Notes: generated by a model not told the origin, from the sequence alone. DNA of 52,150 nt from Algoriphagus aquaeductus (GCF_003253485.1 NZ_QKTX01000023.1:1-52150), one strand, 5' to 3'. Numbered from the stretch's first letter, positions 41,976-51,644 are shown. Translations and numbers: made by a program.

Positions 41976-44900
41976 TTACCCTTCGTTCAAAGGAATTTCT
42001 ACCCTGACCTTCGTTCCCAGGTTTTTCACACTTTGAATTTGTATGGTGCCTTGGAGGAGTTGAACCAAATTTTTGGTGATACTTAAACCCAAACCAGTTC
42101 CTTCAAACAAACGGTCATGACCTTGACTTTCCTGCTCAAATGGATCAAACATCTTTTCCTGAAACTCGTCGCTCATCCCCACTCCCGAGTCCGACACTTC
42201 AAGGACTAAATGATCACCTTCCCGAATCGCAAGTACCAATACCTCTCCTTTATCGGAATACTTGACCGCATTGCTGACCAGATTATTGACAATGATCTCG
42301 ACAAACCGTCGATCCACCTTCGCTAAAAAGTCTTCCCCGTGAAACTTCCTGACCAAAATAAGATTTTTCTTATTTGCCAAGGCTTCCAGAGGTCTCAACA
42401 CCAAAGTCAGAAATGCAAAAATCCAGGTTTCCGAATAGGAAACAGGCATTTTATTGGCCTCTAGTTTGGCCATATCCAAAAGAGAATTGATGGTCTCCAA
42501 GAGGCGCTCCCCACTGTGCAGGATAATGTCCAATTGAGATAAAAGTTCGGGATCCTGAGCGCGGTTCATGATGATATGTTCTGTCCCTCCGATGATTCCG
42601 TTCAGGGGAGTCCGAATCTCGTGACTGATATTAGAAAGGAGACTTGTCTTGTAGCGATTGGCCTCTTCTGCTTTTTCCTTGGCTTCTTTGAGTCGGTTTT
42701 CAACCGCCTTCTGAGCAGTCAGATCTTTAAATACCGAGAGCAACAAGGCTTGACCTTTGAAATTTTCTTCCAGCAATACCGTGTAGATTTCCATATCCAA
42801 AGGTCCCGATTTCCAATCCACCGTGGCCTCCATGGTGATTCCATGACCGGGGGCATTGCCCAGCAGCTGACGAAGTAGATCTCCAATATAGCTTTCATCC
42901 CGCTGCGGATTGGTAAACAGAGAGGAAACGGACGAGTTTTCCAATTCCGAAATTTCTTTATTCATCAGCTTGGCAAAAGCTGGGTTGACGGTGAGGATCT
43001 GCTTGCCGTTGAGGGTCATGATCATTCCATCCTGCGAATTGGTCCACACATTTTTGAATTGCTTCTCGGCAAGCAGCTTGCTTCTGTTTTCGTTGTCGAC
43101 CGCAGATTTCAACAACCCAAGTTTTTGGAGTTGCCGTATCAATTGACTGACCAAGACTCCTATTCCCACCAAAAAAAGGATCGAAAAGAGAACGAAGGCA
43201 GGCCTTAGGTAAAACGGAGCCAAAATTTCAAATTCAGGAGTGCTGATCACTTCGGAAAAATCCACTCCATCATAGGAACTTTTCAGCTCAAACCGATACT
43301 TCCCAAAAGGCAAATTGCTGAAAAACAACTGGCTGTTTCTCGGATCTTTGATCACCTGCCATTCTTCTTCACCTGATTGCACCAGGCGATAGTGAATCCA
43401 CAGTCCTTTAGATTCATTAAATCCTGAGGCTAAAAAATCGACTTGAAGGGAGTTTTGCGAAAAGGGAACCCGAAGGCCCTGGGCAGTCAAGTCCAAATTT
43501 CCTCCCAAGCTTACAGCCCGAAGATAGGCCTTGGGAGCTCCTTGGGCCGAAATCATTTCATCGGGATAATAGATCGAAAGCCCTTTCTGTGTGCCGATGA
43601 GTACTCTGCCGTTTGCCACAGCGACCAAAGCTCCTCTATTGATTTCATCCCCGACCAGTCCATTGGTTTCATTGAAATGCCGGACCTGATTGTTGCCCAA
43701 AACATATACCCCATTGTCCGTGCCCGCCCAAAGCTGCCCTTCCTGGTCCTTAGTAAGTGTGAAAACAGGATGAGTAACCGATTTTCCTGAATAGATGTAA
43801 TAGCCTACATATCCTTCCCTAAATATCTTCAACCCATACTCTGTTCCCAAGAGAAACCCTGTTTCTTCCTGCTCCAGAAAATCATACCCTTCTGCAAGGA
43901 AATACCGCCCAGTCTCCTTAATGGGATATTGATTTTCCAGCCGGCTTGCCCTCAGCACCATGATCTTTCCGTTTTTCAGCCTTGCCGCTTTTCTGAAATA
44001 TACGCTTTCATTACCGATCAACTTTAGAATCTCCCCATTCAAGTCTTTCCCATATTTCCCCGATTCCAAAGCCCTTCTGCTGGTATGAAAAACATTTTTC
44101 GGCCCGGTGATCAGCAAGCTATCCCCATCCACCTGTACTGAAGAGACATTGATCCCTTTGGGGGGAGCAAAAATGCGAACCCTCCCAGATCGGGAGTCAT
44201 ACTTCCCTACTCCTCCCCAATTGGCAGAAAACCATACGTTTCCATCGTAATCTGCTGAAAAATTAATAATCCGCTGATTGGGGGAACCTGGAGGATTGGA
44301 GTCTTGGTATACGGTTCGCACGCTACCTTTCTCCCAAAGCTGCAATCCGTTGTTGAACCCAAGAAGATAGGATTCATCTCCCAGATGGTGGATTGCGGTA
44401 ATCTCTTCTCCCAGAAATTGGGTGGATTCATTCCCGAAATTCTGAAACAGCTGATTGTTGGTATTTGCCAGCCCCCTTGCTGTCCCCAACCATAAGATTC
44501 CCTCCCGGTCTACAAACAGGGCTTGCAGGTAATTGGTCTTTAGCAAATAGGTGATATCTCCTTCAATCGGAATAGGACTTTTGGGATGGTATCTCCTGAA
44601 ATGGGAATTATAGTGGTAAAAAACATGGTCTTGGTAGAAGTCCAAGGAAAAATAGGGCGAGGTAACAATCTCAGAAGAAGCGAAATTTTCATCCACGATT
44701 TCCACCGGAAACTCCGCTGCCGGGCCCTTGGCGAGATAACTGTTGCCTAAAAAATAGTAAGTTCCGGAGGGTGATTTTTTCACTAAAACCGGGGGGGACG
44801 GCAAGGGTACTCCTCTAAATTGATAGGGAATAAGTGTATCGCCTTGAAGTAAATAGGCTCCATTTTGAAAATTAAGCAGAACCTTGCCCTGAAGATCCAA

Positions 44901-45434
44901 GACAGAATGTAAAATGCCGGTTTGGGAATAATCCCGGTTAATCCGGTGTTTGACCTTTTCCCCATATTTCCAGTAGACCAAAAAACCTCCTGCATCGAGG
45001 AAAAAACACTTTTGGTCTTTTTTCCCCAGGGTAAGAAAGTGGATTCTGTTTGAAAAATTCTCTTTGAGATCCTCATCCAATCCCTCTTCCTTCCACCCCG
45101 AAGGTACCCCTTCAAAAATGGCCGCTGTCCCACTGGCATTATAAAGCCACATGATTCCATCCTCATCTTTGAGTATGGCAATCTTGTAAACAAACCTTCT
45201 CACCAAGGTATCCGGAAGATCAAAAGTCTGAATACCATCCGAATAGACCACTCCTCTGGTGGTCGAAAACCACATCTGCCCCAGCGTGTCCTGTTCGATT
45301 TGAAGAATGTTTTGGACAGGCAGTCGAATGCCTTTGGGTTGCAGGTGGTATTTAAATGTCTGGGAAGAAACCTCGACCTGCACGAGACAGCATGCCCACA
45401 GGGCAAAAAGCAGGAGTTTGATTTTCTTCACCAT
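41976..45434 (-). CDS. Reg_prop/Y_Y_Y sensor histidine kinase with PAS domain
   Basis: The 1152-residue product has a signal peptide, a large periplasmic sensor of propeller repeats (units such as QDTLGQMWFSTTRGVVYSDG, DREGILWLGTARGLANTNN and KDQEGQLWAGTDNGVYVLGNN) to about 630, a Y_Y_Y module (FGKYRFELKSSYDG) to about 740, one membrane helix near 750-770, a PAS domain (about 805-910), a canonical HisKA (SNISHEIRTPLNG, His about 941) and an HATPase (NNLVSNAVKYS, EGTGLGLSITKN). It ends there, without the receiver and AraC domain of hybrid HTCS proteins. It is the first gene of the five-gene operon. Confidence 0.92.
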   Translation of the reverse strand: MVKKIKLLLFALWACCLVQVEVSSQTFKYHLQPKGIRLPVQNILQIEQDTLGQMWFSTTRGVVYSDGIQTFDLPDTLVRRFVYKIAILKDEDGIMWLYNASGTAAIFEGVPSGWKEEGLDEDLKENFSNRIHFLTLGKKDQKCFFLDAGGFLVYWKYGEKVKHRINRDYSQTGILHSVLDLQGKVLLNFQNGAYLLQGDTLIPYQFRGVPLPSPPVLVKKSPSGTYYFLGNSYLAKGPAAEFPVEIVDENFASSEIVTSPYFSLDFYQDHVFYHYNSHFRRYHPKSPIPIEGDITYLLKTNYLQALFVDREGILWLGTARGLANTNNQLFQNFGNESTQFLGEEITAIHHLGDESYLLGFNNGLQLWEKGSVRTVYQDSNPPGSPNQRIINFSADYDGNVWFSANWGGVGKYDSRSGRVRIFAPPKGINVSSVQVDGDSLLITGPKNVFHTSRRALESGKYGKDLNGEILKLIGNESVYFRKAARLKNGKIMVLRASRLENQYPIKETGRYFLAEGYDFLEQEETGFLLGTEYGLKIFREGYVGYYIYSGKSVTHPVFTLTKDQEGQLWAGTDNGVYVLGNNQVRHFNETNGLVGDEINRGALVAVANGRVLIGTQKGLSIYYPDEMISAQGAPKAYLRAVSLGGNLDLTAQGLRVPFSQNSLQVDFLASGFNESKGLWIHYRLVQSGEEEWQVIKDPRNSQLFFSNLPFGKYRFELKSSYDGVDFSEVISTPEFEILAPFYLRPAFVLFSILFLVGIGVLVSQLIRQLQKLGLLKSAVDNENRSKLLAEKQFKNVWTNSQDGMIMTLNGKQILTVNPAFAKLMNKEISELENSSVSSLFTNPQRDESYIGDLLRQLLGNAPGHGITMEATVDWKSGPLDMEIYTVLLEENFKGQALLLSVFKDLTAQKAVENRLKEAKEKAEEANRYKTSLLSNISHEIRTPLNGIIGGTEHIIMNRAQDPELLSQLDIILHSGERLLETINSLLDMAKLEANKMPVSYSETWIFAFLTLVLRPLEALANKKNLILVRKFHGEDFLAKVDRRFVEIIVNNLVSNAVKYSDKGEVLVLAIREGDHLVLEVSDSGVGMSDEFQEKMFDPFEQESQGHDRLFEGTGLGLSITKNLVQLLQGTIQIQSVKNLGTKVRVEIPLNEG

Positions 45435-45496
45435 AGGCCTAAAATTAGGAAAAGATTCCGCTCACCAAATTCCCGGGAGATTGTTCAGCTTTTCTT

Positions 45497-45525
45497 TTGA
45501 CAGCGGATGGTTTCTTTTATTTTTG
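45497..45525 (+). promoter_or_regulatory. Promoter of sucD
   Basis: TTG (45497-45499) and TATTTTTG (45518-45525), spaced by 18 bases, match the Bacteroidota -33/-7 consensus TTG-N-TAnnTTTG. The ATG is 23 bases downstream. Confidence 0.65.
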
Positions 45526-45548
45526 TGCCAAACTTTAACAAGCGCAAC

Positions 45549-46430
45549 ATGAGTGTACTAGTCAATAAAAATTCTAAGGTCATCGTCCAGGGATTCACCG
45601 GTTCTGAAGGTTCGTTTCACGCACAGCAAATGATCGAGTACGGCACCAACGTGGTGGGAGGTGTCACTCCCGGCAAAGGAGGCTCCACTCATTTGGAAAG
45701 ACCCGTGTTCAATTCTGTGGAAGAAGCCGTTCAGAAGACTGGTGCAGACACTTCCATCATTTTTGTACCGCCTGCTTTCGCCGCAGATGCCATTATGGAG
45801 GCAGCAGATGCCGGCATCAAGGTAATCATCGCCATCACCGAGGGGATTCCGGTAGCAGATATGATGAGAGCCAAGCCCTATATCAAAGAAAGAGGCTGTA
45901 TCCTGATCGGCCCCAACTGTCCGGGTGTAATCACTCCGGGAGAAGCAAAAGTTGGCATCATGCCGGGCTTTGTATTCAAAACAGGAAGAATCGGAATTGT
46001 ATCCAAATCAGGAACCCTCACCTATGAAGCCGCAGATCAAGTAGCGAAAGCAGGTTTGGGTGTATCTACAGCCATTGGTATCGGAGGTGACCCGATCATC
46101 GGAACATCTACCAAACAGGCGGTGGAAATGCTGATGAATGATCCGGAAACTGACGCAATCGTCATGATCGGTGAAATCGGCGGAAACTATGAAGCTGAAG
46201 CTGCTAAATGGATCCGAGAAAACGGCAACAAAAAACCGGTGGTAGGCTTCATCGCAGGTCAAACCGCACCTCCAGGACGTAGAATGGGTCATGCCGGAGC
46301 CATCATCGGTGGGGCAGACGACACCGCAGCAGCCAAAATGAGAATTATGAGAGAAAACGGCATTCATGTCGTAGAATCACCTGCTGAGATCGGCGCCACC
46401 ATGGCAAAAGCACTGGGAGTCACCGCATAA
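45549..46430 (+). CDS. sucD: Succinyl-CoA synthetase, alpha subunit
   Basis: The start at 45549 gives MSVLVNKNSKVIVQGFTGSEG; the longer frame to 45507 overlaps the promoter. The 293-residue product has the CoA-binding Rossmann domain, VTPGKGGSTHLERPVFNSV, IGPNCPGVITPGE and the active-site His (about residue 248) in GRRMGHAGAIIGG. It makes ATP or GTP from succinyl-CoA in the TCA cycle and is the point where the methylmalonyl-CoA route joins. The beta subunit gene is not in the window. Confidence 0.96.
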   Translation: MSVLVNKNSKVIVQGFTGSEGSFHAQQMIEYGTNVVGGVTPGKGGSTHLERPVFNSVEEAVQKTGADTSIIFVPPAFAADAIMEAADAGIKVIIAITEGIPVADMMRAKPYIKERGCILIGPNCPGVITPGEAKVGIMPGFVFKTGRIGIVSKSGTLTYEAADQVAKAGLGVSTAIGIGGDPIIGTSTKQAVEMLMNDPETDAIVMIGEIGGNYEAEAAKWIRENGNKKPVVGFIAGQTAPPGRRMGHAGAIIGGADDTAAAKMRIMRENGIHVVESPAEIGATMAKALGVTA

Positions 46431-46466
46431 CTAAACGGAGCACAATCTCTTCCTTGAAATTCAAAC

Positions 46467-46505
46467 AACCGCCTCAGATGAAAATTTTGAGGCGGTTTTG
46501 TTTTT
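46467..46505 (+). terminator. Terminator of sucD
   Basis: AACCGCCTCA (46467-46476) pairs perfectly with TGAGGCGGTT (46488-46497), followed by TTGTTTTT. Confidence 0.92.
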
Positions 46506-46542
46506 CCGTGAAATTAACCCAAGTGCTTTTGTAAATTTCAAC

Positions 46543-47997
46543 ATGCAGACCAGCGGATCATTCGTTTCGGACCAGTTTTATACCAAACACGTCAGGGATC
46601 TCCTGGTCAGAAGTATCCGTTGGGTCACTCCCCAAACATCCATTCAGAAGAGTGCTCAACTCATGGCAAGGGAACAGGTCAGCTGCCTGTTTATCGGAAA
46701 TTCGGCCGAAGATCTGATAGGATTTCTTACCGACCTTACCCTGAGAGACAAAGTGCTGGCTACCGGACTTTCCCCGGAAATGCCCGTTTCCCATATTTTA
46801 GAACAACCACTGGTCAGTATATCTCCGGAAGCTACCCTGGTAGAAGCGTTGATCCTGATGTTTCAGACGAAAGCAAGGTACCTGTTGGTCAAAAATCACC
46901 GGGGATACCAAGGATGGATCAGTCGGACCAAAGTTTTGACCGAACAGAGTCAAGGACCCTTTTTGTTTATCCAATCGGTCAAAGAAGCAAGGCATATATC
47001 TGAACTGGCAGAGAAATGGGCTCGTATGCCGGAGCTTATTCACCTACTGATCAGCCGGGGGATGAAGGCCCATTTTGTCAATCAGATGATCACTACCGTC
47101 GCAGACACCATTACGGAGCGAGTCATTGAGAGGGTGATCAAAGAAATCGGCCCTGCTCCGGCAAAATTTGTCTTCTTTGTCATGGGCAGTGAAGGCCGGG
47201 GAGAATTAACCCTTAAAACTGACCAGGACAATGCGATCATCTATGAAGACAAAGCCAACGAACATCGGGAAAAAACCCGGGAGTATTTTCTGGCCTTTGC
47301 CGGCCGGGTATCCACAGCTCTGGACCGGATCGGTATTGATTTTTGCGAAGGGGATTTGATGGCGATGAATCCCAAATGGACTCATTCACTCTCTCACTGG
47401 AAGAGGAACTATGACGAATGGATCTCTGCGGCCTCTCAGGAAACTGCCATGAAATACACCACATTTTTTGACTGCAGGGCGATTTATGGAGATATCGGTC
47501 TACTGAATCAACTCAAGGAGTATATGGGAATACTGGTTGAAAAAGCCCCAGAACGGTTTTTTATCAGCCTGGGACACAATGCCTTGCAATACGAGCCTCC
47601 GATTACTTTTTTCAGAAAAATCCGAACCGAAGATGTGGACGGGGAAAAACAACTTAATCTCAAAAAAACCATGCGCCCATTGGTGGATTTGGCCCGGGTT
47701 TATGCCTTAAAATACAATATCCTGGAGACCAGCACGATCCGAAGAATTGAGCGGCTTAAGGAAAAAGGTGTATTTACTGAAAAAGAAGTTCAGGAGCTCA
47801 CCCATGCCTTTGAATACCTGATGAGTCTAAGACTGGAAAATCAGGCCTTGGCCATGATCGACCGGAAACAAAAACCCAAAAACTATCTACAACTTAAAAA
47901 CTTAACCAAAGTCCAACAGGTGACGCTGCTGGAGATTTTTAAAGTTATCGAAGAATTCCAGGCAAGGATCAAAATTTCCTTCACCAGAACTCTATAA
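46543..47997 (+). CDS. CBS-domain DUF294 nucleotidyltransferase-like protein
   Basis: I choose the ATG at 46543; an upstream TTG at 46498 lies inside the sucD terminator. The 484-residue product has two CBS domains (about 20-145, SIQKSAQLMAREQVSCLFIG and ATLVEALILMFQTKARYLLV), then the DUF294 nucleotidyltransferase core VMGSEGRGELTLKTDQDNAIIYED and a C-terminal substrate-binding domain. The GS...GRxE...TDQDNA pattern resembles GlnD-type enzymes, so it may transfer nucleotides to a protein in response to adenine nucleotides bound by CBS. It is monocistronic here. Confidence 0.85.
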   Translation: MQTSGSFVSDQFYTKHVRDLLVRSIRWVTPQTSIQKSAQLMAREQVSCLFIGNSAEDLIGFLTDLTLRDKVLATGLSPEMPVSHILEQPLVSISPEATLVEALILMFQTKARYLLVKNHRGYQGWISRTKVLTEQSQGPFLFIQSVKEARHISELAEKWARMPELIHLLISRGMKAHFVNQMITTVADTITERVIERVIKEIGPAPAKFVFFVMGSEGRGELTLKTDQDNAIIYEDKANEHREKTREYFLAFAGRVSTALDRIGIDFCEGDLMAMNPKWTHSLSHWKRNYDEWISAASQETAMKYTTFFDCRAIYGDIGLLNQLKEYMGILVEKAPERFFISLGHNALQYEPPITFFRKIRTEDVDGEKQLNLKKTMRPLVDLARVYALKYNILETSTIRRIERLKEKGVFTEKEVQELTHAFEYLMSLRLENQALAMIDRKQKPKNYLQLKNLTKVQQVTLLEIFKVIEEFQARIKISFTRTL

Positions 47998-48039
47998 TTT
48001 CCTTCTTTGAGAAATACTTTTTTAAATTTTTTATAAAAG

Positions 48040-48072
48040 TTGTTTTTTATTCAATAAAGTTTTTTAAGTTTG
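48040..48072 (+). promoter_or_regulatory. Promoter candidate of the NagB-LmbE gene
   Basis: TTG (48040-48042) and TAAGTTTG (48065-48072), spaced by 22 bases, fit the Bacteroidota consensus in a very AT-rich region. The leader to the ATG at 48239 would be about 160 bases, long enough for a regulatory 5' region. Confidence 0.5.
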
Positions 48073-48238
48073 TATGAGTTATTAAATTCGAGAATTAGTC
48101 CATTAATTCGGAATTAAGTACTGCTTGTGTAGGATATTCGATCGTTTATTTTGAAAACGAGCTCAAGAAATCCAAAATAGTCTGGAATTGAAATAAAAAA
48201 TAAACTCACCTCTTACCACACCTAAACTGTCTCACAGT

Positions 48239-50566
48239 ATGCTCAGTAAGTATCCGCTCTCCGATGTTGAAAAAGCTTTCCTGGCTGAATCTGGAGTTGA
48301 AAAAATCTCCACTCTGATCCCTTACCTCATGGTGGACAACTTTCCAAAATTAGGGTTGCTCACCGCATGCCGCTTTTTGGAATGGGTAGCGGCCAATCCC
48401 CAGGGAGTGATCAGTTTGCCAACCGGTAAAACACCCGAGTTTTTTATCAAGTGGACTCAATATTTACTCGAAAACTGGGAGAGCAAAAAAGGAAAAGAGA
48501 TCCGGGAAAAATACGGACTAGGAGCCATCAAAAAGCCGGTTTTAAAGGATTTGACCTTTGTGCAGATCGACGAGTTCTATCCGATCTCCTCCAAGCAACA
48601 CAACAGCTTCTTCGACTACGTCAACAAGTTCTATATCAACGGCTTTGGACTCTCCAAGGAAAATGCCATCCTAATCAATTCGGACGAAATCCCCTTAGCC
48701 GAAGGAAAACACTTCAGCGAAATTTTCCCGGATTTGAAAGTCGACCTTTCCCTACGATTCAGGGACCCAATCAACGAACTGGAAAAACTCCAGCAGAAAT
48801 CCATATACATGATCGATCAATGGTGTGGAGACTATGAGCAGCGTATCCGAGACAAAGGAGGCATAGGCTTCTTCCTGGGGGGGATTGGTCCTGATGGGCA
48901 CATCGCCTTCAATACGAGAGGTTCCCACCTGTTTTCAGTCACCCGACTGACTGAGACCAACTTTGAAACCCAAGCAGTGGCCGCAGGTGACTTGGGAGGC
49001 ATTGAAGTCTCCGCAAATCGACTCGTCATCACGATTGGATTGGATACGATAGTGTACAACAAAGATGCCGTGGGAATCATCATCGCTGCAGGAGAAGCAA
49101 AAGCGGGCATTGTAAAAGATTCACTGGAAACCCCAATGAACAATGTCTATCCGGCCACGGTCCTTCAAAAGCTCCAAAATGGACGTTTTTATCTGACCAA
49201 GGGCGCAGCTGTAAAACTCACTGACTCCATGGACGCCTACTATCAGCAGGGTGAGTGGACCTTTGAAAAGACCGAACGGGCTGTAATTGACCTTTGCAAA
49301 AAACTCAACAAATACGGCCATCGACTCAAAATCGAAGACCTCAAAGCAGATCGGTACTGCAAATTGATTCCCGGGCTTTCGGAAGACACGGTGAATCAGG
49401 TGATGAAAAGCGTGGAAGGAAAACTTGCGAAAGGACTTGAACAGGAGACCGACCAGGTGGTCCTTCATACCGGTCCACACCACGATGACATCTCCTTGGG
49501 GATATTGCCTCATATCACCAATCAACTGCATGAGCCGAGCAATGAGGCCCACTTCTCTGTGCTTACTTCAGGATTTACAGCCGTTACCAATACGTTTGTG
49601 ATCGACACCTTGCTTCACACCAAAAAATTATTGGATGAAGGCAAAATCCAGATGGTCAACTATGACGATTTTTTCCAGGTAGGCTATAGCCTCAAAACCG
49701 ATAAGGACGTCTATCACTACCTGACCAATGTAGCCTCCGAAAATGCGGACGCCCGAAAGCGTGGACTCGCTCACCGGGTGGTTCGTGCATTGGTCATCAT
49801 CTGGGAAATCAAAAACAAAACACAACTACGCGAAACGATCAATGATGTCATCAGCATCTTGAGAAACTCCTATGACGGAGAAAAAAATCCATCCAAAATC
49901 CAAAAACTGAAGGGAATGATCCGGGAGTTTGAGGAAGAATTGGTATGGGCTCACTTTGGGGTACAGGTAAAAAATGTACACCACTTGAGACTGGGCTTCT
50001 ATACGGGTGATATTTTCACCGAGCAACCGGACAAAACACGCGATGTAGAACCGATCGTGGAAATGTTCCGAAAAATTAAGCCAACTAAGATAAGTTTGAC
50101 TCTGGACCCGGAAGGGTCGGGGCCTGACACTCATTATAAAGTACTCCAGGCTACAGCAGCTGCGGTGAAAAAATGGGGAGAAGAGCATGATACCAGTCAA
50201 CTCCGCATCATCGGCTACAGAAACGTCTGGTTTAAGTTTGAACCACATGAAGCCAATGTGATTGTGCCGGTTTCACTGGGGGACATGTCGGTGATGGAGG
50301 ATTCTTTTGCCAATTGTTACCTCAGCCAAGTCAATGCGTCCTTCCCCAGCTATTCGCACAACGGCAAATTCAGCACCGTGGCCAAGCGAACTTGGGTAGG
50401 TCAGCTCAACGATATTCAGCTTTTGCTCGGCAAAAACTACTTCTACCTCCATGAGCGGGCCAAAGTAAGAGCCAGCCATGGGCTCATCTTCTTTAGGGAC
50501 ATGAATGTGGACGAGTTTTTGGCTACTGCCAGAGAGCTGGAGAAATCCATCGAAGGGATGTTGTAA
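48239..50566 (+). CDS. NagB-LmbE fusion (glucosamine-6-P deaminase-like plus PIG-L deacetylase-like)
   Basis: The 775-residue product has an N-terminal NagB-like domain (about 30-370: SLPTGKTPEFF, QIDEFYPI, GGIGPDGHIAFNTRGS) and a C-terminal LmbE/PIG-L-like domain (about 405-770) with HTGPHHDDISLG (HxDD zinc motif). In E. coli NagB the triad is Asp141-His143-Glu148; here Asp and His are kept but the Glu position is Thr. NagB turns GlcN-6-P into Fru-6-P and ammonia; LmbE domains remove N-acetyl groups from amino sugars. The ROK kinase gene follows, suggesting an amino-sugar route. Similar fusions exist in Bacteroidota. Confidence 0.88.
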   Translation: MLSKYPLSDVEKAFLAESGVEKISTLIPYLMVDNFPKLGLLTACRFLEWVAANPQGVISLPTGKTPEFFIKWTQYLLENWESKKGKEIREKYGLGAIKKPVLKDLTFVQIDEFYPISSKQHNSFFDYVNKFYINGFGLSKENAILINSDEIPLAEGKHFSEIFPDLKVDLSLRFRDPINELEKLQQKSIYMIDQWCGDYEQRIRDKGGIGFFLGGIGPDGHIAFNTRGSHLFSVTRLTETNFETQAVAAGDLGGIEVSANRLVITIGLDTIVYNKDAVGIIIAAGEAKAGIVKDSLETPMNNVYPATVLQKLQNGRFYLTKGAAVKLTDSMDAYYQQGEWTFEKTERAVIDLCKKLNKYGHRLKIEDLKADRYCKLIPGLSEDTVNQVMKSVEGKLAKGLEQETDQVVLHTGPHHDDISLGILPHITNQLHEPSNEAHFSVLTSGFTAVTNTFVIDTLLHTKKLLDEGKIQMVNYDDFFQVGYSLKTDKDVYHYLTNVASENADARKRGLAHRVVRALVIIWEIKNKTQLRETINDVISILRNSYDGEKNPSKIQKLKGMIREFEEELVWAHFGVQVKNVHHLRLGFYTGDIFTEQPDKTRDVEPIVEMFRKIKPTKISLTLDPEGSGPDTHYKVLQATAAAVKKWGEEHDTSQLRIIGYRNVWFKFEPHEANVIVPVSLGDMSVMEDSFANCYLSQVNASFPSYSHNGKFSTVAKRTWVGQLNDIQLLLGKNYFYLHERAKVRASHGLIFFRDMNVDEFLATARELEKSIEGML

Positions 50567-50590
50567 TTCCCCGAGCGTGTCCAGTCCACC

Positions 50591-50630
50591 AAGAAAGCGG
50601 TCAGGAAATCCTGACGGCTTTCTTCATTTA
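50591..50630 (+). terminator. Strong hairpin after the NagB-LmbE gene
   Basis: A 16-bp stem (50591-50606 with 50609-50624, one mismatch, AAGAAAGC...GCTTTCTT at its base) lies 24 bases after the stop. Only a weak T-run follows, so it may attenuate rather than end transcription into the ROK gene. Confidence 0.7.
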
Positions 50631-50664
50631 AACAATTGATCAACCAAACAATAAACCTGAGCGA

Positions 50665-51525
50665 ATGGAAAAAGCCATTTTGGGATTGGATATCGGAGGA
50701 ACCGGCATCAAAGGCGGGATCCTGATCAAAGGACATTTGGAAGATATTCGAAGTATTGCCACTCCCGCACTGGAAAGTCAGGAGTTTATTTTAGAAACTA
50801 TTGCTTCATTCATCAATACCTATGCCCATTATGATTTTGTCGGAATAGGCATCGGAATTCCGGGATTGGTAGACAGCCGGGAAGGGATTGTGATCGGACT
50901 GGCCAACATCCCCTCCTTTCAACATGTGGAGCTTAAGAAATTTTTGACCCGTCGCTTTGGCAAACCGGTATTCATCAACAACGATGCAAATTGTTTCGCG
51001 ATCGGTGTACATAAGTATGGTGTAGGAAAACCCTACAAAAATCTGGTGGGAATTACGCTTGGAACCGGCACAGGCGGGGGAATTGTCATTAATGGCCACC
51101 TCTATTCCGGTGCGCTTTCTGCGGCAGGCGAATGGTGCAGCGCTCCCTACCTGGATCAAAACTACGAATACTACTGCAGTGGGAAGTTTTTTCAAAACTT
51201 TTACCACAGCAAACCCAAAACTCTGGCCAAACAAGCCTTAGCAGGTGATCCGGTTGCAATCAGGGCTTTTGAGGAATTCGGCCACCACTTGGGCGAACTC
51301 CTCAAAGTCATCCTTTACTCTTTGGCGCCAGAGGCCATAGTCCTGGGCGGCTCGATCCGAAAGACCTATCCCCTTTTCAAAAAATCCATGTTTGAAACTC
51401 TCCAAACTTTCGCCTATCCCAAGGTTCTGGAGCAGTTAAAAATCCTCATTTCGGAACTGGACGAGACTGCAATTCATGGTGCTGTGGCATTGGTGGATGT
51501 AGAGGAAGATGTGGTCAGCGTCTGA
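50665..51525 (+). CDS. ROK-family sugar kinase
   Basis: The 286-residue product has the ROK ATP motif ILGLDIGGTGIKGGIL, the catalytic Asp in VFINNDANCFAIG, and LGTGTGGGIVINGHLY. The zinc-binding HxxC and CxCGxxGC motifs of many ROK kinases are replaced by GEWCSAPYLDQNYEYYCSG. Likely substrates are glucose or N-acetylglucosamine; the NagB-LmbE neighbour favours an amino sugar. It lies about 100 bases downstream of that gene behind a hairpin, in the same direction. Confidence 0.88.
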   Translation: MEKAILGLDIGGTGIKGGILIKGHLEDIRSIATPALESQEFILETIASFINTYAHYDFVGIGIGIPGLVDSREGIVIGLANIPSFQHVELKKFLTRRFGKPVFINNDANCFAIGVHKYGVGKPYKNLVGITLGTGTGGGIVINGHLYSGALSAAGEWCSAPYLDQNYEYYCSGKFFQNFYHSKPKTLAKQALAGDPVAIRAFEEFGHHLGELLKVILYSLAPEAIVLGGSIRKTYPLFKKSMFETLQTFAYPKVLEQLKILISELDETAIHGAVALVDVEEDVVSV

Positions 51526-51560
51526 AAAAAAATAAAAGTTGGTTTAGTTAGTCAAAAAGG

Positions 51561-51587
51561 GCGGTTTCTGAGAGACCGCTTTTTTTA
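51561..51587 (+). terminator. Terminator of the ROK gene
   Basis: GCGGTTT (51561-51567) pairs with AGACCGC (51573-51579) with one G-T pair, then a run of eight T. Confidence 0.85.
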
Positions 51588-51644
51588 TTCTTGTTAGCCA
51601 CCAAGGCGGGAAGGCATGAAGTTTTATAGGATTGTCCCATTAGC

